A stretch of DNA of 50,735 nt, from assembly GCF_029959445.1 (NCBI RefSeq), contig NZ_JASCOR010000011.1, forward strand, positions 1 through 50,735, in the 5' to 3' direction. The stretch is from Stenotrophomonas sp. PS02298. GTDB lineage: Bacteria; Pseudomonadota; Gammaproteobacteria; Xanthomonadales; Xanthomonadaceae. Made by a program: the position numbers and the translations under genes. Below the pieces are notes generated by a model, which saw only the letters and a list, made by a program, of their open reading frames with translations, ran no database searches and had not been told where the DNA came from. Of the stretch, positions 18,027-25,870 are shown piece after piece; positions within the stretch are counted from its first letter, which is position 1, and every line of letters begins with the position of its first letter.

Positions 18027-18473
18027 TTAACGGGTCAACTTGGGGATGTTCGAGGTGTAGCGAATGAGCGCGCCGATCCAATCGGCACCGGCTGGAGCGC
18101 GCAGGGGTTCCATGGACTGGTAGGCCGGCTGCCCGAAGCTGGACGGCCACGATGGTTGACGGCCATCCATTGCCCGCTCGATGTCATCAAGCACGGCATC
18201 GAGGGACTCCTCGGCGACCTCATCGCCCCTGCGCTTGACGACAATGGCGACGGTGGTAAGCCGGTGCGTACGCTGCAGGGCGGGGTCGCTCGCGCGCTCC
18301 TGCTTGTCGATGTAGACGGCCAGGCCATCGACCACCTGCTCCGGGTCCAGCTGACCCGGCTCCAGCGTTGCCACCGCGCCAACCGCCGTGCGGTATGGCT
18401 CTACGCCGTTGATGCGCTGCAGGTTGAACACAAAGGCATCGAGCAGCTTGCGGCGCGGCGAGAGGTCAGCCAT
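18027..18473 (-). CDS. tail terminator protein
   Basis: This 148-residue protein sits just before the tail tube gene, the place of lambda gpU. It shows a mixed alpha/beta pattern (LAVYIDKQERASDP, LTTVAIVVKRRGDEVAEESLDAVLDDIERAM) typical of the small tail terminator fold. The start ATG at 18473 is within the previous gene's end; an in-frame start further up (18497) lacks a ribosome site. The role is inferred from order and fold pattern, not from a named motif. Confidence 0.65.
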   Translation of the reverse strand: MADLSPRRKLLDAFVFNLQRINGVEPYRTAVGAVATLEPGQLDPEQVVDGLAVYIDKQERASDPALQRTHRLTTVAIVVKRRGDEVAEESLDAVLDDIERAMDGRQPSWPSSFGQPAYQSMEPLRAPAGADWIGALIRYTSNIPKLTR

Positions 18474-18795
18474 GAGGCACCACCAGCCAGCGCACAAGGG
18501 AGCCGTCGTCTTTCAGCTTGTCAGTGAGGCGGTAGGTGTCACCGTCGACAACGATGATTCCGCCGCGCTCCGGCGTCACTTGTGCACGCTGGAACGCGAT
18601 GCTGATTTCGCCCAGCGCGACCGGTGACGCGTCGTCGCCCCACACCTGGGTACCGCGATCGACCAACACATCACATGGCACAGACGCGGAACCGGGAGCT
18701 GGCGCCGTGTAGGTCGCGGCGTCCGCCATGCCGGCAGCCATGAAGCTGCCGATGGCGGCCTGGTCGAATGCCTGCAGAAAGGCCTTCTGGCTCAT
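18466..18795 (-). CDS. head-tail connector (gpFII-like) protein
   Basis: A 109-residue beta-rich protein: ASVPCDVLVDRGTQVWGDD, EISIAFQRAQVTPERGG, IIVVDGDTYRLTDKLKDDGSLVRWLVVP. This pattern is shared by head-tail joining proteins of the FII kind, which cap the head and bind the tail terminator. Its start overlaps the upstream gene stop (ATGA). Confidence 0.7.
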   Translation of the reverse strand: MSQKAFLQAFDQAAIGSFMAAGMADAATYTAPAPGSASVPCDVLVDRGTQVWGDDASPVALGEISIAFQRAQVTPERGGIIVVDGDTYRLTDKLKDDGSLVRWLVVPHG

Positions 18796-19559
18796 GAGCG
18801 CCCCCGGTACCTGGACGACTGGAGCGCCTTTTCCAGCTCGCGGTTAAAGTAGAACGGCATCAACCGGTCCCACTCGCGCTCCGCCAGAGCGAAGATGTTG
18901 TAGCGGGGTTTGTAGCGCGCATCGCGCGTGAAGATGAAAACGCTGCGCACTGCGGAGCCGAAACCGGTTTCGATTCGCTCATAGACACCCGGCAGCAACC
19001 GGCCGCGCTTCTGCTGCACAACGAAGTACTCGCCACCGCGCTTGCGACGGGCGCGCCGGCGCTTCTGGCTGGTGTCGCTCTGGTTCTGGTATCGGTCTTG
19101 TCGCGCGCCAAGCTGCGAGAGGATCTTGCTCACCTGGCCGGCCTTGACGTTACCGAAACGGTCCAGCTGCGCACCCTTACCTGCGACGGCGAACATGCCG
19201 GCCGGCATGGCGCCCTTCTGCTGCAGCAGCACCTCGAAGCCCTTCTTCCGCCGCTGGCCACCGTCCACCTGCGCCTGCAGATACTTGGCCGGCGGGGTGC
19301 CATTTGAGGCTTCATCGCGGAGGTAGATCTCTGCGAACAACTTCTGCGGCGTAGCCTTCTTGTACTGGGCGGCACGCACAGTCAACGCGGTGGGGCGATC
19401 AAACACGCGGCCAGCCGTACGCGCCCAGGTCTGGCGGATCTCGAATGCGGTGGCGTTGCAGGCCTGCATCACTGCAAAGCCAAGGTTCTTCCGCTCCAGC
19501 TCACTGAACTGGCGGCCCAGCATGTTGTCCGCGTCCACCGCAATGCGCACAAGGCTCAC
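18792..19559 (-). CDS. minor tail / tail completion protein (gpZ-like)
   Basis: A 255-residue basic protein in the position of lambda gpZ, between head-tail connector genes and the lysis cassette. The N-terminal part (LGFAVMQACNATAFEIRQTW, FDRPTALTVRA) is like minor tail protein Z. A highly basic patch (KRRRARRKRGG) is in the middle, and the C-terminus is rich in aromatic residues (RDARYKPRYNIFALAEREWDRLMPFYF). Translation begins at GTG 19559, overlapping the Rz stop (GTGA). Confidence 0.7.
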   Translation of the reverse strand: MSLVRIAVDADNMLGRQFSELERKNLGFAVMQACNATAFEIRQTWARTAGRVFDRPTALTVRAAQYKKATPQKLFAEIYLRDEASNGTPPAKYLQAQVDGGQRRKKGFEVLLQQKGAMPAGMFAVAGKGAQLDRFGNVKAGQVSKILSQLGARQDRYQNQSDTSQKRRRARRKRGGEYFVVQQKRGRLLPGVYERIETGFGSAVRSVFIFTRDARYKPRYNIFALAEREWDRLMPFYFNRELEKALQSSRYRGRS

Positions 19560-20050
19560 CGGACACCCCCGCTACACAGCAGGGCGAAGGCTTGAAGGCC
19601 CTTTACTTGCGCGTCGCAGGCATCGGCGGCGCCAATAATTCGGCCCGCACTTTGGTGCCGGTCGTCGGCGCCACCATCAGTGACGGCGCCGGCTGCGACG
19701 GCTGCGGACAGTTCGCTGGTGGCGATGGCTGCCTGCCAGCGGACATGCAGCCGCTGGTTGCCAGCGCGCAGGTCAGCAACAAGGCGATCAGAAGCGGCTT
19801 GCGCATCGGCTTTGTCCTTTTCGTATTGGGCGGCCACGGCGCTGGCCTTGGCCGCGTTGGCACGCTCGGTGGTGATGACGGCCTGCGCCTGGGACAGCTC
19901 AACCTTGGCAGCGTCACGCTGGCCCTCGGCACGATCGCGGGCTGCGCCGGCGTTGTCGGCGGCACGGTGGGCGATGGACACGCTGCCGCGCTGCCACACA
20001 ACAACCGCGAGCAGTATGAGGATCAGCGCGGCGAGGATGCGGGTGATCAT
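19556..20050 (-). CDS. inner-membrane spanin Rz
   Basis: A 164-residue i-spanin. From the ATG at 20050, which overlaps the endolysin stop (ATGA), it has one N-terminal anchor (ILAALILILLAVVVWQ) and a long periplasmic helix rich in Ala, Glu, Lys and Gln (about residues 35-110), then a less ordered C-terminus. It would pair with the lipoprotein Rz1 nested inside it to fuse inner and outer membranes in the last lysis step. The gene order holin, endolysin, Rz supports the call. Confidence 0.82.
   Translation of the reverse strand: MITRILAALILILLAVVVWQRGSVSIAHRAADNAGAARDRAEGQRDAAKVELSQAQAVITTERANAAKASAVAAQYEKDKADAQAASDRLVADLRAGNQRLHVRWQAAIATSELSAAVAAGAVTDGGADDRHQSAGRIIGAADACDAQVKGLQAFALLCSGGVR
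19603..19806 (-). CDS. outer-membrane spanin lipoprotein Rz1, nested in Rz
   Basis: This 67-residue frame lies entirely inside Rz in a different phase. It starts MRKPLLIALLLTCALATSGC, a classic lipoprotein signal with lipobox ATSGC, so Cys20 is acylated. The mature part is short and proline-rich (PSPPANCPQPSQPAP), exactly as in Rz1 proteins. Fully embedded Rz/Rz1 pairs are known from lambda. Confidence 0.8.
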   Translation of the reverse strand: MRKPLLIALLLTCALATSGCMSAGRQPSPPANCPQPSQPAPSLMVAPTTGTKVRAELLAPPMPATRK

Positions 20051-20655
20051 TGCGCCACCTGCTCGGCCAAGCACTTTGCGTGGCGTTCCTGCTGGCGGGT
20101 CCACACGCCCTTGCAGCCCTTCGGGCCCCAGTTCTGCGGGAGCGAGCAATCACGTCCGTCCTGCTTCTTCCACGCCAGCAGAGCGTCGCACGCGGCGCGG
20201 TATAGGCCCGGCAGCTGGCCCGGCGTTGCGGTGCGAGTTTCCAACAAGCGGCGGCGCATGGAGCTGCTGCGCCAGTTGCCGATGCCGTACTGACCGATGA
20301 AATCAATGTACAGGTCGTACTCACCCTGCGTGAGTGAAACGCCGGGGATGGACGCCTTGAAGCGCGCCTCTTCCTCGCTGTGCAAATTGCGCGCGAGCTG
20401 CTGCGCACGCGCACGGGTTATTGGCGCATCGGAAAGCCGTACCGGTGTGCCGTCTTCGTAGCGCGTGGAGCCGTGGCCAATGGTCGGAACATCGCCCTTG
20501 GTCGGGATGTAGGGCTTGTGGACTACCTGTCCATCCGTTCGAACGGCCGTGGGGCCGTCGCCTTCCTTGGCGACCCAGCCAGCGAATGCCACCGCACTCA
20601 GCAGCAAGCTGGCAGCGGCCACGCGGATCGGAGATACGCCACTGCGCTCAGACAT
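20047..20655 (-). CDS. SAR-type endolysin (lysozyme, GH24-like)
   Basis: A 202-residue muramidase that cuts peptidoglycan. After a short start (MSERSGVSPIR) comes a weakly hydrophobic, Ala/Ser-rich segment (VAAASLLLSAVAFAGWV), the mark of a signal-arrest-release anchor, followed by the catalytic Glu (VAKEGDG). The Asp/Thr part of the catalytic triad is in GDVPTIGHG, and the domain continues with FIGQYGIGNW and Cys-containing C-terminus. The start at 20655 sits inside the end of the holin gene. SAR endolysins are released to the periplasm when the membrane is depolarised, fitting the pinholin-like upstream gene. Confidence 0.88.
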   Translation of the reverse strand: MSERSGVSPIRVAAASLLLSAVAFAGWVAKEGDGPTAVRTDGQVVHKPYIPTKGDVPTIGHGSTRYEDGTPVRLSDAPITRARAQQLARNLHSEEEARFKASIPGVSLTQGEYDLYIDFIGQYGIGNWRSSSMRRRLLETRTATPGQLPGLYRAACDALLAWKKQDGRDCSLPQNWGPKGCKGVWTRQQERHAKCLAEQVAQ

Positions 20656-20893
20656 GGTGATCCACCTCACGCTGCAGGCGCTCCATCTCGAGCTTGTGCC
20701 GCTGGTTGTTCCGGCGGTCATTGCGGACCTGGAAGAAGAGCGACACCAACAGACCAACGCCTGCGATCAGCAGGCCGCCCAAGGCGGCCATCTCGTTGGC
20801 GGTCAAGCCGAAGAACACCGCACCCGCGCTGCCACCGTAGGTCGATACCTTGGCGACGATAGGCGCGACGTTGTTGCTCGTTTCGGTGGCCAT
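20648..20893 (-). CDS. holin (class II, pinholin-like)
   Basis: An 81-residue membrane protein from the ATG at 20893. It has two hydrophobic stretches, GGSAGAVFFGL (weak, glycine-rich) and MAALGGLLIAGVGLLVSLFF, then a charged basic tail (RNDRRNNQRHKLEMERLQRE). This is the pattern of P21-like holins, which trigger lysis timing. The next gene downstream is the endolysin. Confidence 0.82.
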   Translation of the reverse strand: MATETSNNVAPIVAKVSTYGGSAGAVFFGLTANEMAALGGLLIAGVGLLVSLFFQVRNDRRNNQRHKLEMERLQREVDHHV

Positions 20894-20985
20894 TTCGGTC
20901 AGCCTCACGGTGTTCCCCCTGGGATCGGATAGAAGTCCGCCACCGCACACGACACCGGGCGTATGTGCGGGGTGGTGGGTGTGGA

Positions 20986-21339
20986 TCAGGCCTTAACTGC
21001 GCCGACGCCGGGCAGAAGCTTGGCCACCACGGTGGCGGTGCCGTTGCCGGCAGCAGCGATGGCCACGGCGCAGTTCTCGAGGTCGCCGGTGGCGCTGGCG
21101 GCGACGATGAACTCGCCCGCGGAGGCATCCCAATGCAGCTTGGCGCCAGCGGTGATGACCGCAGTGCTCAGCTTCGGGAAGGTGAAGGCGCCTTCAATCT
21201 TCGCGGCGACCAGTTCGCCAGAAGCGACGGTGGTGACCGGCACGGCCAGCAAAGCGCCGAGGATGAAGGGTACGCCGCTGGTGACAGCGGCCGACGCGGG
21301 CACTTGGATGGTGTCGCCGCTGGAATGAGCGTTGTTCAT
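20986..21339 (-). CDS. DUF2190 capsid decoration protein
   Basis: A 117-residue protein of the DUF2190 family, the capsid stabilising (cement) protein of many siphoviruses. Visible marks are the start with DTIQVPASAAVTSGVPFILG, LLAVPVTTVASGELVAAKIEG and the GAKLHWDASAGEF loop. It lies directly after the major capsid gene. About one copy per capsid subunit is expected. Confidence 0.88.
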   Translation of the reverse strand: MNNAHSSGDTIQVPASAAVTSGVPFILGALLAVPVTTVASGELVAAKIEGAFTFPKLSTAVITAGAKLHWDASAGEFIVAASATGDLENCAVAIAAAGNGTATVVAKLLPGVGAVKA

Positions 21340-21411
21340 GGGGTTGACCTCTGAAGAAGGGGAAGTGGTTCCGCACTACAGGGGTGCAGGCATGCCTGCA
21401 CCCATCGCCGA

Positions 21412-23691
21412 TCACGCCAAGCCGGCGTTCATGAAGAAGCCGCGGTGGTCGATGGCCTTGGCGCCGAAGACGTGGCGGCACTTGACCTGCACACCATCGA
21501 CTTCGAAGCCATGCTTCGTTTCGGTGAACACGCCTTCGTGGCCTTCCAGGTAGGCGTACTCGATGGTGTCGATGACGCCCGGCGATGCGGCGCCAAACCA
21601 TGCAATGGCGCTGCCGTCTTCCAGACGCGGCTCCACGATGGGGGTGAGCGTCACGCCGGTGACGTTCAAGTCCACGCCCTTGGCGGCGACGATGGCGGCG
21701 TTGGTGGCCTTGAGCGCCACTTCTTCCAGCGACGGCGGCAAGATCAAGAACTGCGGGTTGACCGTGATATAGCGGCCCTCGATGCCCTTCTGCAGACGCA
21801 TGGCCTTGCGCATGGCGGCCAGCGGGTTGGCCTTGCTCGGGTCCAGCGCATCGGCCAGCTTGGCGGCGGTGCCCAGGTTGCCGTGGGTGGCGTGGAACAG
21901 GGGAACGCCATCGGCCATGTTCGGGTTGTTGGTGAGGATGGCGTAGACCAGATCGGATTCCAGATCCGAGGCGCTGGCGCCGAACGCGAACGGGATGCGG
22001 CTCAGTGCGTCCAGGTCGTCGTTGACGATAGTTTCCCAGGTCAGCGCTACGATGCGGCCGTACTTGTGCACGCGGTACTTTTCGGCACCTTCGCCGATGC
22101 TGCCCTGCTCGTACTCGCCGCCCTCCACCACGCGCTTCAGCGAGGGCGCACCGCCCAACTGCACGCGGCTGATTTCCTTGAAGTCCGGCAGGGTGGCCTG
22201 GCGCGAGAACGGCAGGAAGGTGCGCGGCGCGGCATCGTAGCCGGCGCGCAGGCTGCGGTTGACGGTGTTGCCGAGGATCGCCGGGAAATCGCTGGTGGAC
22301 TGCAACGCCTTGATCGCGATTTCCTGCTTGGACATGCCGCGCGTGCGGTGGCCGGCGCGCTCGACGGAATCGCGCGCCATGTCCATCAGGTCCATGCCGC
22401 GGAACTGGACAGCGGCGCCTTCCAGCCTGTGCGCGGACGGGTTGGCACGATGCAGCAGCGCGTTGAATGCGCCCTCGCGGTAGGTGACGGTTTCGTCCTG
22501 CGTGAGCGAGCCGGTGGGCGCGGCGGCCGGTGCGCCGGCGGCACTGGGCGTGGCCGGGGTCGCGCTGCCCAGGAAGGCCAGCAGCTTGGCGCCGGCCTGC
22601 TCGGCGGTCATGTCCGTGTCGTCTTCGCACGACTGGCGCAGGGTGGCCAGCGCGGCCTGGTCCAAATCGGTACGCGATTCGAACGTGGCGAACTGCGCAC
22701 GGATGGCATCGCGGCGGGCGGCCAGTGCCTGCTTCTGTTCGGGGGTGAGCATGGTGATGTCTCCGGTGGGATTACCGGCATCCGCCGGCGGGGTGGGCTC
22801 AGCCGAAGCGGCCGGCGGATTCGGTGCGAGGGCGGCCGCCGCTGCGGCGGCAATGCCGGCGGGGTCGACGTTGACGGTGAGCGGCGCGGAGGCCGGCGCA
22901 GCGTTGGCAGCCGGGAAGCGCGTGCGCATTGCTGCGGCGATGGCCATGCCGGCGTGCTGCGGCGAGGCGCCACGCGCGGTCACACGCTGGGCGACGATGG
23001 CGGCGAAGGCGCGGGCCTGCTCATCGGCGGCGCCGTCTTCGGCGGCGTCTTCATCCACGGCATCGGCAAAGCCTTCGGCCACAGCCTCGGCGCCGGTGTA
23101 GTAGTGATCGGCACCGTCCTGCAGCAGGCCCAAGATGTCGGCGCGGCTCTTGCCGGACTTGACGACGTAGGCGTCAGCCATGCCCTCGGCGAAGGTATCC
23201 AGCACGTCGGCGTACTGGCGCAGCTCTTTCGCGTTGCCGGCGATGCCGCCCCACGGGGCGTGGATCATGAGGATGGAGGTGGCCGGCATGTGCACGGTGT
23301 CGCCGGCCATGGCGATCAGCGAGGCGCTGGACATGGCCACGCCGTCGACGGTTACGGCCTTGGTGGCGCCGTGGCGCTTGAGCGCGTTGTAGATGGCCAG
23401 GCCATCGGCCACGCTGCCGCCGTAGCTGTTGATGCGCACGTTGATGGTGGCGACGGTGGCCGGCAGCTCGTTGAGCTGCAGCACGACGGATTGCGCGGTG
23501 ACGGAATCGCCCCACCAGCTTTCGCCGATGTCGCCGTAGATCAGCAGCTCATAGGCGTCGTCGGCGCCGGCCAGCGGCTGCAGCCGCATGAGCGGCTCGA
23601 TATGCGGGCGCTCGGTGGTGCCACGCGGCGAAGCCTGCGGAACCATTGCGAGCGAGGCCATTACCGCAGCAGCCAACAGGGTGGGCTTCAT
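21412..23691 (-). CDS. ClpP-like prohead protease fused to major capsid protein
   Basis: A 759-residue fusion. Residues about 45-210 are a ClpP/S49-type protease: the oxyanion-type SYGGSVADG, nucleophile Ser121 in GVAMSSAS, and His144 in MIHAPWGG. An Ala/Pro-rich linker (about 235-310) acts as a scaffold or delta region. Residues from about 314 are the HK97-fold capsid protein, with SDFPAILGNTVNR, LTWETIVNDDL, and GFFMNAGLA at the end. The protease is expected to cut the fusion and the linker during capsid maturation. An internal ATG at 22752 with GGAG upstream may also give free capsid protein. The start overlaps the portal stop (ATGA). Confidence 0.9.
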   Translation of the reverse strand: MKPTLLAAAVMASLAMVPQASPRGTTERPHIEPLMRLQPLAGADDAYELLIYGDIGESWWGDSVTAQSVVLQLNELPATVATINVRINSYGGSVADGLAIYNALKRHGATKAVTVDGVAMSSASLIAMAGDTVHMPATSILMIHAPWGGIAGNAKELRQYADVLDTFAEGMADAYVVKSGKSRADILGLLQDGADHYYTGAEAVAEGFADAVDEDAAEDGAADEQARAFAAIVAQRVTARGASPQHAGMAIAAAMRTRFPAANAAPASAPLTVNVDPAGIAAAAAAALAPNPPAASAEPTPPADAGNPTGDITMLTPEQKQALAARRDAIRAQFATFESRTDLDQAALATLRQSCEDDTDMTAEQAGAKLLAFLGSATPATPSAAGAPAAAPTGSLTQDETVTYREGAFNALLHRANPSAHRLEGAAVQFRGMDLMDMARDSVERAGHRTRGMSKQEIAIKALQSTSDFPAILGNTVNRSLRAGYDAAPRTFLPFSRQATLPDFKEISRVQLGGAPSLKRVVEGGEYEQGSIGEGAEKYRVHKYGRIVALTWETIVNDDLDALSRIPFAFGASASDLESDLVYAILTNNPNMADGVPLFHATHGNLGTAAKLADALDPSKANPLAAMRKAMRLQKGIEGRYITVNPQFLILPPSLEEVALKATNAAIVAAKGVDLNVTGVTLTPIVEPRLEDGSAIAWFGAASPGVIDTIEYAYLEGHEGVFTETKHGFEVDGVQVKCRHVFGAKAIDHRGFFMNAGLA
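22750..22766 (-). promoter_or_regulatory. internal ribosome binding site and start within the fusion gene
   Basis: On the minus strand GGAG stands eight bases before an in-frame ATG at 22752, which begins MLTPEQKQALAARRDAIR, a sequence that reads like the natural start of a separate capsid gene. Use of this start would make a 446-residue capsid precursor without protease. The site is seen; its use is inferred. Confidence 0.5.
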
Positions 23692-25280
23692 GCGTTGTCT
23701 CCAGTGTGGGGGGCGCGGGCACGCGCGGCGCGCTGGCGCGGGGGCGTCTTTTCGTCTTCGGGATCGGGCGACGGCTCTGCAGGCGCGGCGGCGGCCGCAT
23801 CGAGCGAGAAACCGAGCTCAGCAGCGAGGAAGCGCTCGCGGGCGATCTCTTCGAAGACGTCCTGCATGCGGCCACCGCGCTCGGCGATGGCCTGAGTGAT
23901 GGACTGCACGCGGGCTTCGGCCAGCAGCTTGATGCCGTTGGCTTCCTTCACCGGATCGATCCACGGCATCTTCGGGCCGCGGAACACGGCCTGGGCGACG
24001 GTTTCCGGGCGGATGCCGGCGGGAACGCGCAACTTGCCCGAGGCGATGGACAGCGCGACGAAGCGCTCCCAGATCGGCTGGACGAAGCGGGCGACGAACT
24101 GGCCGGTCATCATCCGGTAGCCGTCGTAGCTCTCCACCAGCTCCTGCCGCTGGGCGCTGTAGGTGCCGTCGTAGTCGCCGGAAAGGCTGGAGTAGCTCAG
24201 GCCAATGGCGCGCGACACGGCGCGCATCATGGCCATGCGGAACCGCTCCAGAATGGTGTTCGGGCGGTTCGGGTTGACCATCTCGATGGATTCGCCCGGC
24301 AGCGTCTCGGTGAAGATGGCGCCGGCTTCCAGCAGGAAATCGCGCTCTGCCGGGTTGGCCGCGGTGCCGTCATCGGCCAGCGGCTGATACTCCATGTCCT
24401 TGTCGCGCTTGATGTACGCGGCGATGCGCGCAGCAATGCGGGCAGCGATGCGCTCGGACTCTTCGTAGTCCTTGATGTCGATCAGGCGATCGATGGCGCT
24501 GGCGAACAAGCTGATGCCGCGCAGGCCGGAAAGGCGCTTGCGCACGGCCAGGTGCAGGAAGCGATCTGCCGGCACGGACTTGAGGTTGTTCTCGCCCACC
24601 CAGCCGCCGTTGCCGGGGTGATTCTTGTAGACCCAGTAGTTCAGCGGCTGGCCCCAGCCGTTGCGCTCGATACCAGCGCTGATGCGCTTTTCGGCGTCGT
24701 CGTAATCCAGCGGCACCACGTCCGCCTCGAGCAGCTCGATGGAGAGCGGCACGCTGCTGGCGTGCTTGATGAAGCTGCCGGTGCCTTCCACCAGCTGGGT
24801 GAACTGCTCGCCATCGCGCAGCCAGCTGCGGCAGGCCAGCTCCTGGCACTGCACCCAGTTGAGCGTGCGGGTGACCTCCGGCGAGACGACCCACTGCCGC
24901 CACAGGTCCAGCAGCTGGCGGGCGAAGTCGTCATCGATGCTGTCGAAATCCTTGCCCGGCGAACTCTTGCGCGGGGTCGGCTCGATGCTGATACCGGCCG
25001 GGCCGATGATGTTGCGCACCAACGTGGTGATGGCGCCATCGACCAGGTCGTAGTTGCGCTCGAGGTCGCGGACGGTGGCGCGGACGGTGGCCGCATCACG
25101 CACCACCAGGCGGTCACCGGTGGAGTTGTCGCGGCTCTTCTTGCGCCGCTTGGTGGAGCGGCCGCCCTCGTACATGGCAAGCACCGAACGCGCGAACATG
25201 CGCTGCTGCGCGTACCTCGGCGAGAACACGGCGATGCCGCGATCCAGCAGGTTCATGCGGACGCCGGCGCGGTCAGTCAT
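23688..25280 (-). CDS. portal protein (lambda gpB family)
   Basis: A 530-residue portal, starting at ATG 25280 (MTDRAGVRMNLLDRG). Characteristic parts are RDAATVRATVRDLERNYDLVDG, the FRMAMMRAVSRAIGLSYSSLSGDYDGTYSA motif highly typical of this family, and the acidic/basic C-terminus. Twelve copies form the ring through which DNA enters and leaves the capsid and to which terminase docks. The start lies within the gpW-like gene's end. Confidence 0.92.
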   Translation of the reverse strand: MTDRAGVRMNLLDRGIAVFSPRYAQQRMFARSVLAMYEGGRSTKRRKKSRDNSTGDRLVVRDAATVRATVRDLERNYDLVDGAITTLVRNIIGPAGISIEPTPRKSSPGKDFDSIDDDFARQLLDLWRQWVVSPEVTRTLNWVQCQELACRSWLRDGEQFTQLVEGTGSFIKHASSVPLSIELLEADVVPLDYDDAEKRISAGIERNGWGQPLNYWVYKNHPGNGGWVGENNLKSVPADRFLHLAVRKRLSGLRGISLFASAIDRLIDIKDYEESERIAARIAARIAAYIKRDKDMEYQPLADDGTAANPAERDFLLEAGAIFTETLPGESIEMVNPNRPNTILERFRMAMMRAVSRAIGLSYSSLSGDYDGTYSAQRQELVESYDGYRMMTGQFVARFVQPIWERFVALSIASGKLRVPAGIRPETVAQAVFRGPKMPWIDPVKEANGIKLLAEARVQSITQAIAERGGRMQDVFEEIARERFLAAELGFSLDAAAAAPAEPSPDPEDEKTPPRQRAARARAPHTGDNA

Positions 25281-25494
25281 TGAACACCGCCGTGCGGTAA
25301 CGCAGGCTGCTGCCGCCGCTGCGCTTGCCCTGCTCTGCCGCCAGCTTGCCTTCAAGCGCGGCGATGGCCTTGCGGATCTCCGCGAGCTCTGCTTCCTGCC
25401 GCTGGCGAATGTCCAGGCGCCAGCTCAGGCCCGCCGTGAGGATTCGCACCTCGGCGGCGTAGTAAGCGTCCAGACGTTGCTGCGTGTTCGACAT
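25273..25494 (-). CDS. gpW-like head completion protein
   Basis: A 73-residue protein (from ATG 25494) with the gpW layout: helix QQRLDAYYAAEVRILTAG, a short hairpin (LSWRLDIRQRQE) and a second helix (ELAEIRKAIAALEGKLAAEQG). It closes the portal after packaging and makes the tail-binding surface. Like lambda W, it is placed between large terminase and portal. A GTG two codons upstream (25500) is an alternative start; neither has a strong ribosome site. Confidence 0.8.
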   Translation of the reverse strand: MSNTQQRLDAYYAAEVRILTAGLSWRLDIRQRQEAELAEIRKAIAALEGKLAAEQGKRSGGSSLRYRTAVFND

Positions 25495-25550
25495 GGACAC
25501 GCAAGATATAGATGGGTTTGTCCACCGTCGTGGAAAACCGTGGACTTTCT

Positions 25551-25862
25551 TCAGGCGCGACGCTGCAGCTTGCTCGGGTGGTACTTGTACGCGGCCGCGC
25601 GGCTGCAGCCGTGGTCGCGCATGATCTCTTGCAACGGCTTGCCGCGGCGCCAGTCCTCGGTGATGGCATCGCCATCGATTGCCGCTTTCGCGCGGTAGCT
25701 GACACGTTTTCCAGCGAGGATCTCCATCTGCACCGCCACCAGCGTGTCGGCCAGCTGCAGCGCCGCGTGAGCCGGAATGCCAGGCTCTGCGATGCGGATG
25801 GAGGCGGCGTAGCTTTCGCGGATATGGTCCACCAGTTCATCCACTTTGATGTCGTCTGCCAT
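25551..25862 (-). CDS. Mor-like helix-turn-helix protein
   Basis: A 103-residue protein from ATG 25862 (GGAG upstream). The first half is helical (VDELVDHIRESYAASIRI, ALQLADTLVAVQME), and the C-terminus holds a helix-turn-helix like the Mor/C activators: ITEDWRRGKPLQEIMRDHG then CSRAAAYKYH. Mor-type proteins activate phage middle or late promoters. Placed between large terminase and gpW, it is in an odd position for an activator and may instead have a packaging role. The family call is tentative. Confidence 0.55.
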   Translation of the reverse strand: MADDIKVDELVDHIRESYAASIRIAEPGIPAHAALQLADTLVAVQMEILAGKRVSYRAKAAIDGDAITEDWRRGKPLQEIMRDHGCSRAAAYKYHPSKLQRRA

Positions 25863-25870
25863 TCTGTTCT

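Noticed and set aside
21445..23895. 816-residue open frame on the plus strand opposite the capsid fusion gene
   Set aside because: It is antisense to a clear protease-capsid gene, is Gly/Arg/Val-rich in the way of high-GC mirror frames and shows no domain.
23646..25283. 545-residue open frame on the plus strand opposite the portal gene
   Set aside because: Antisense to a well-recognised portal protein; composition is typical of a high-GC shadow frame.
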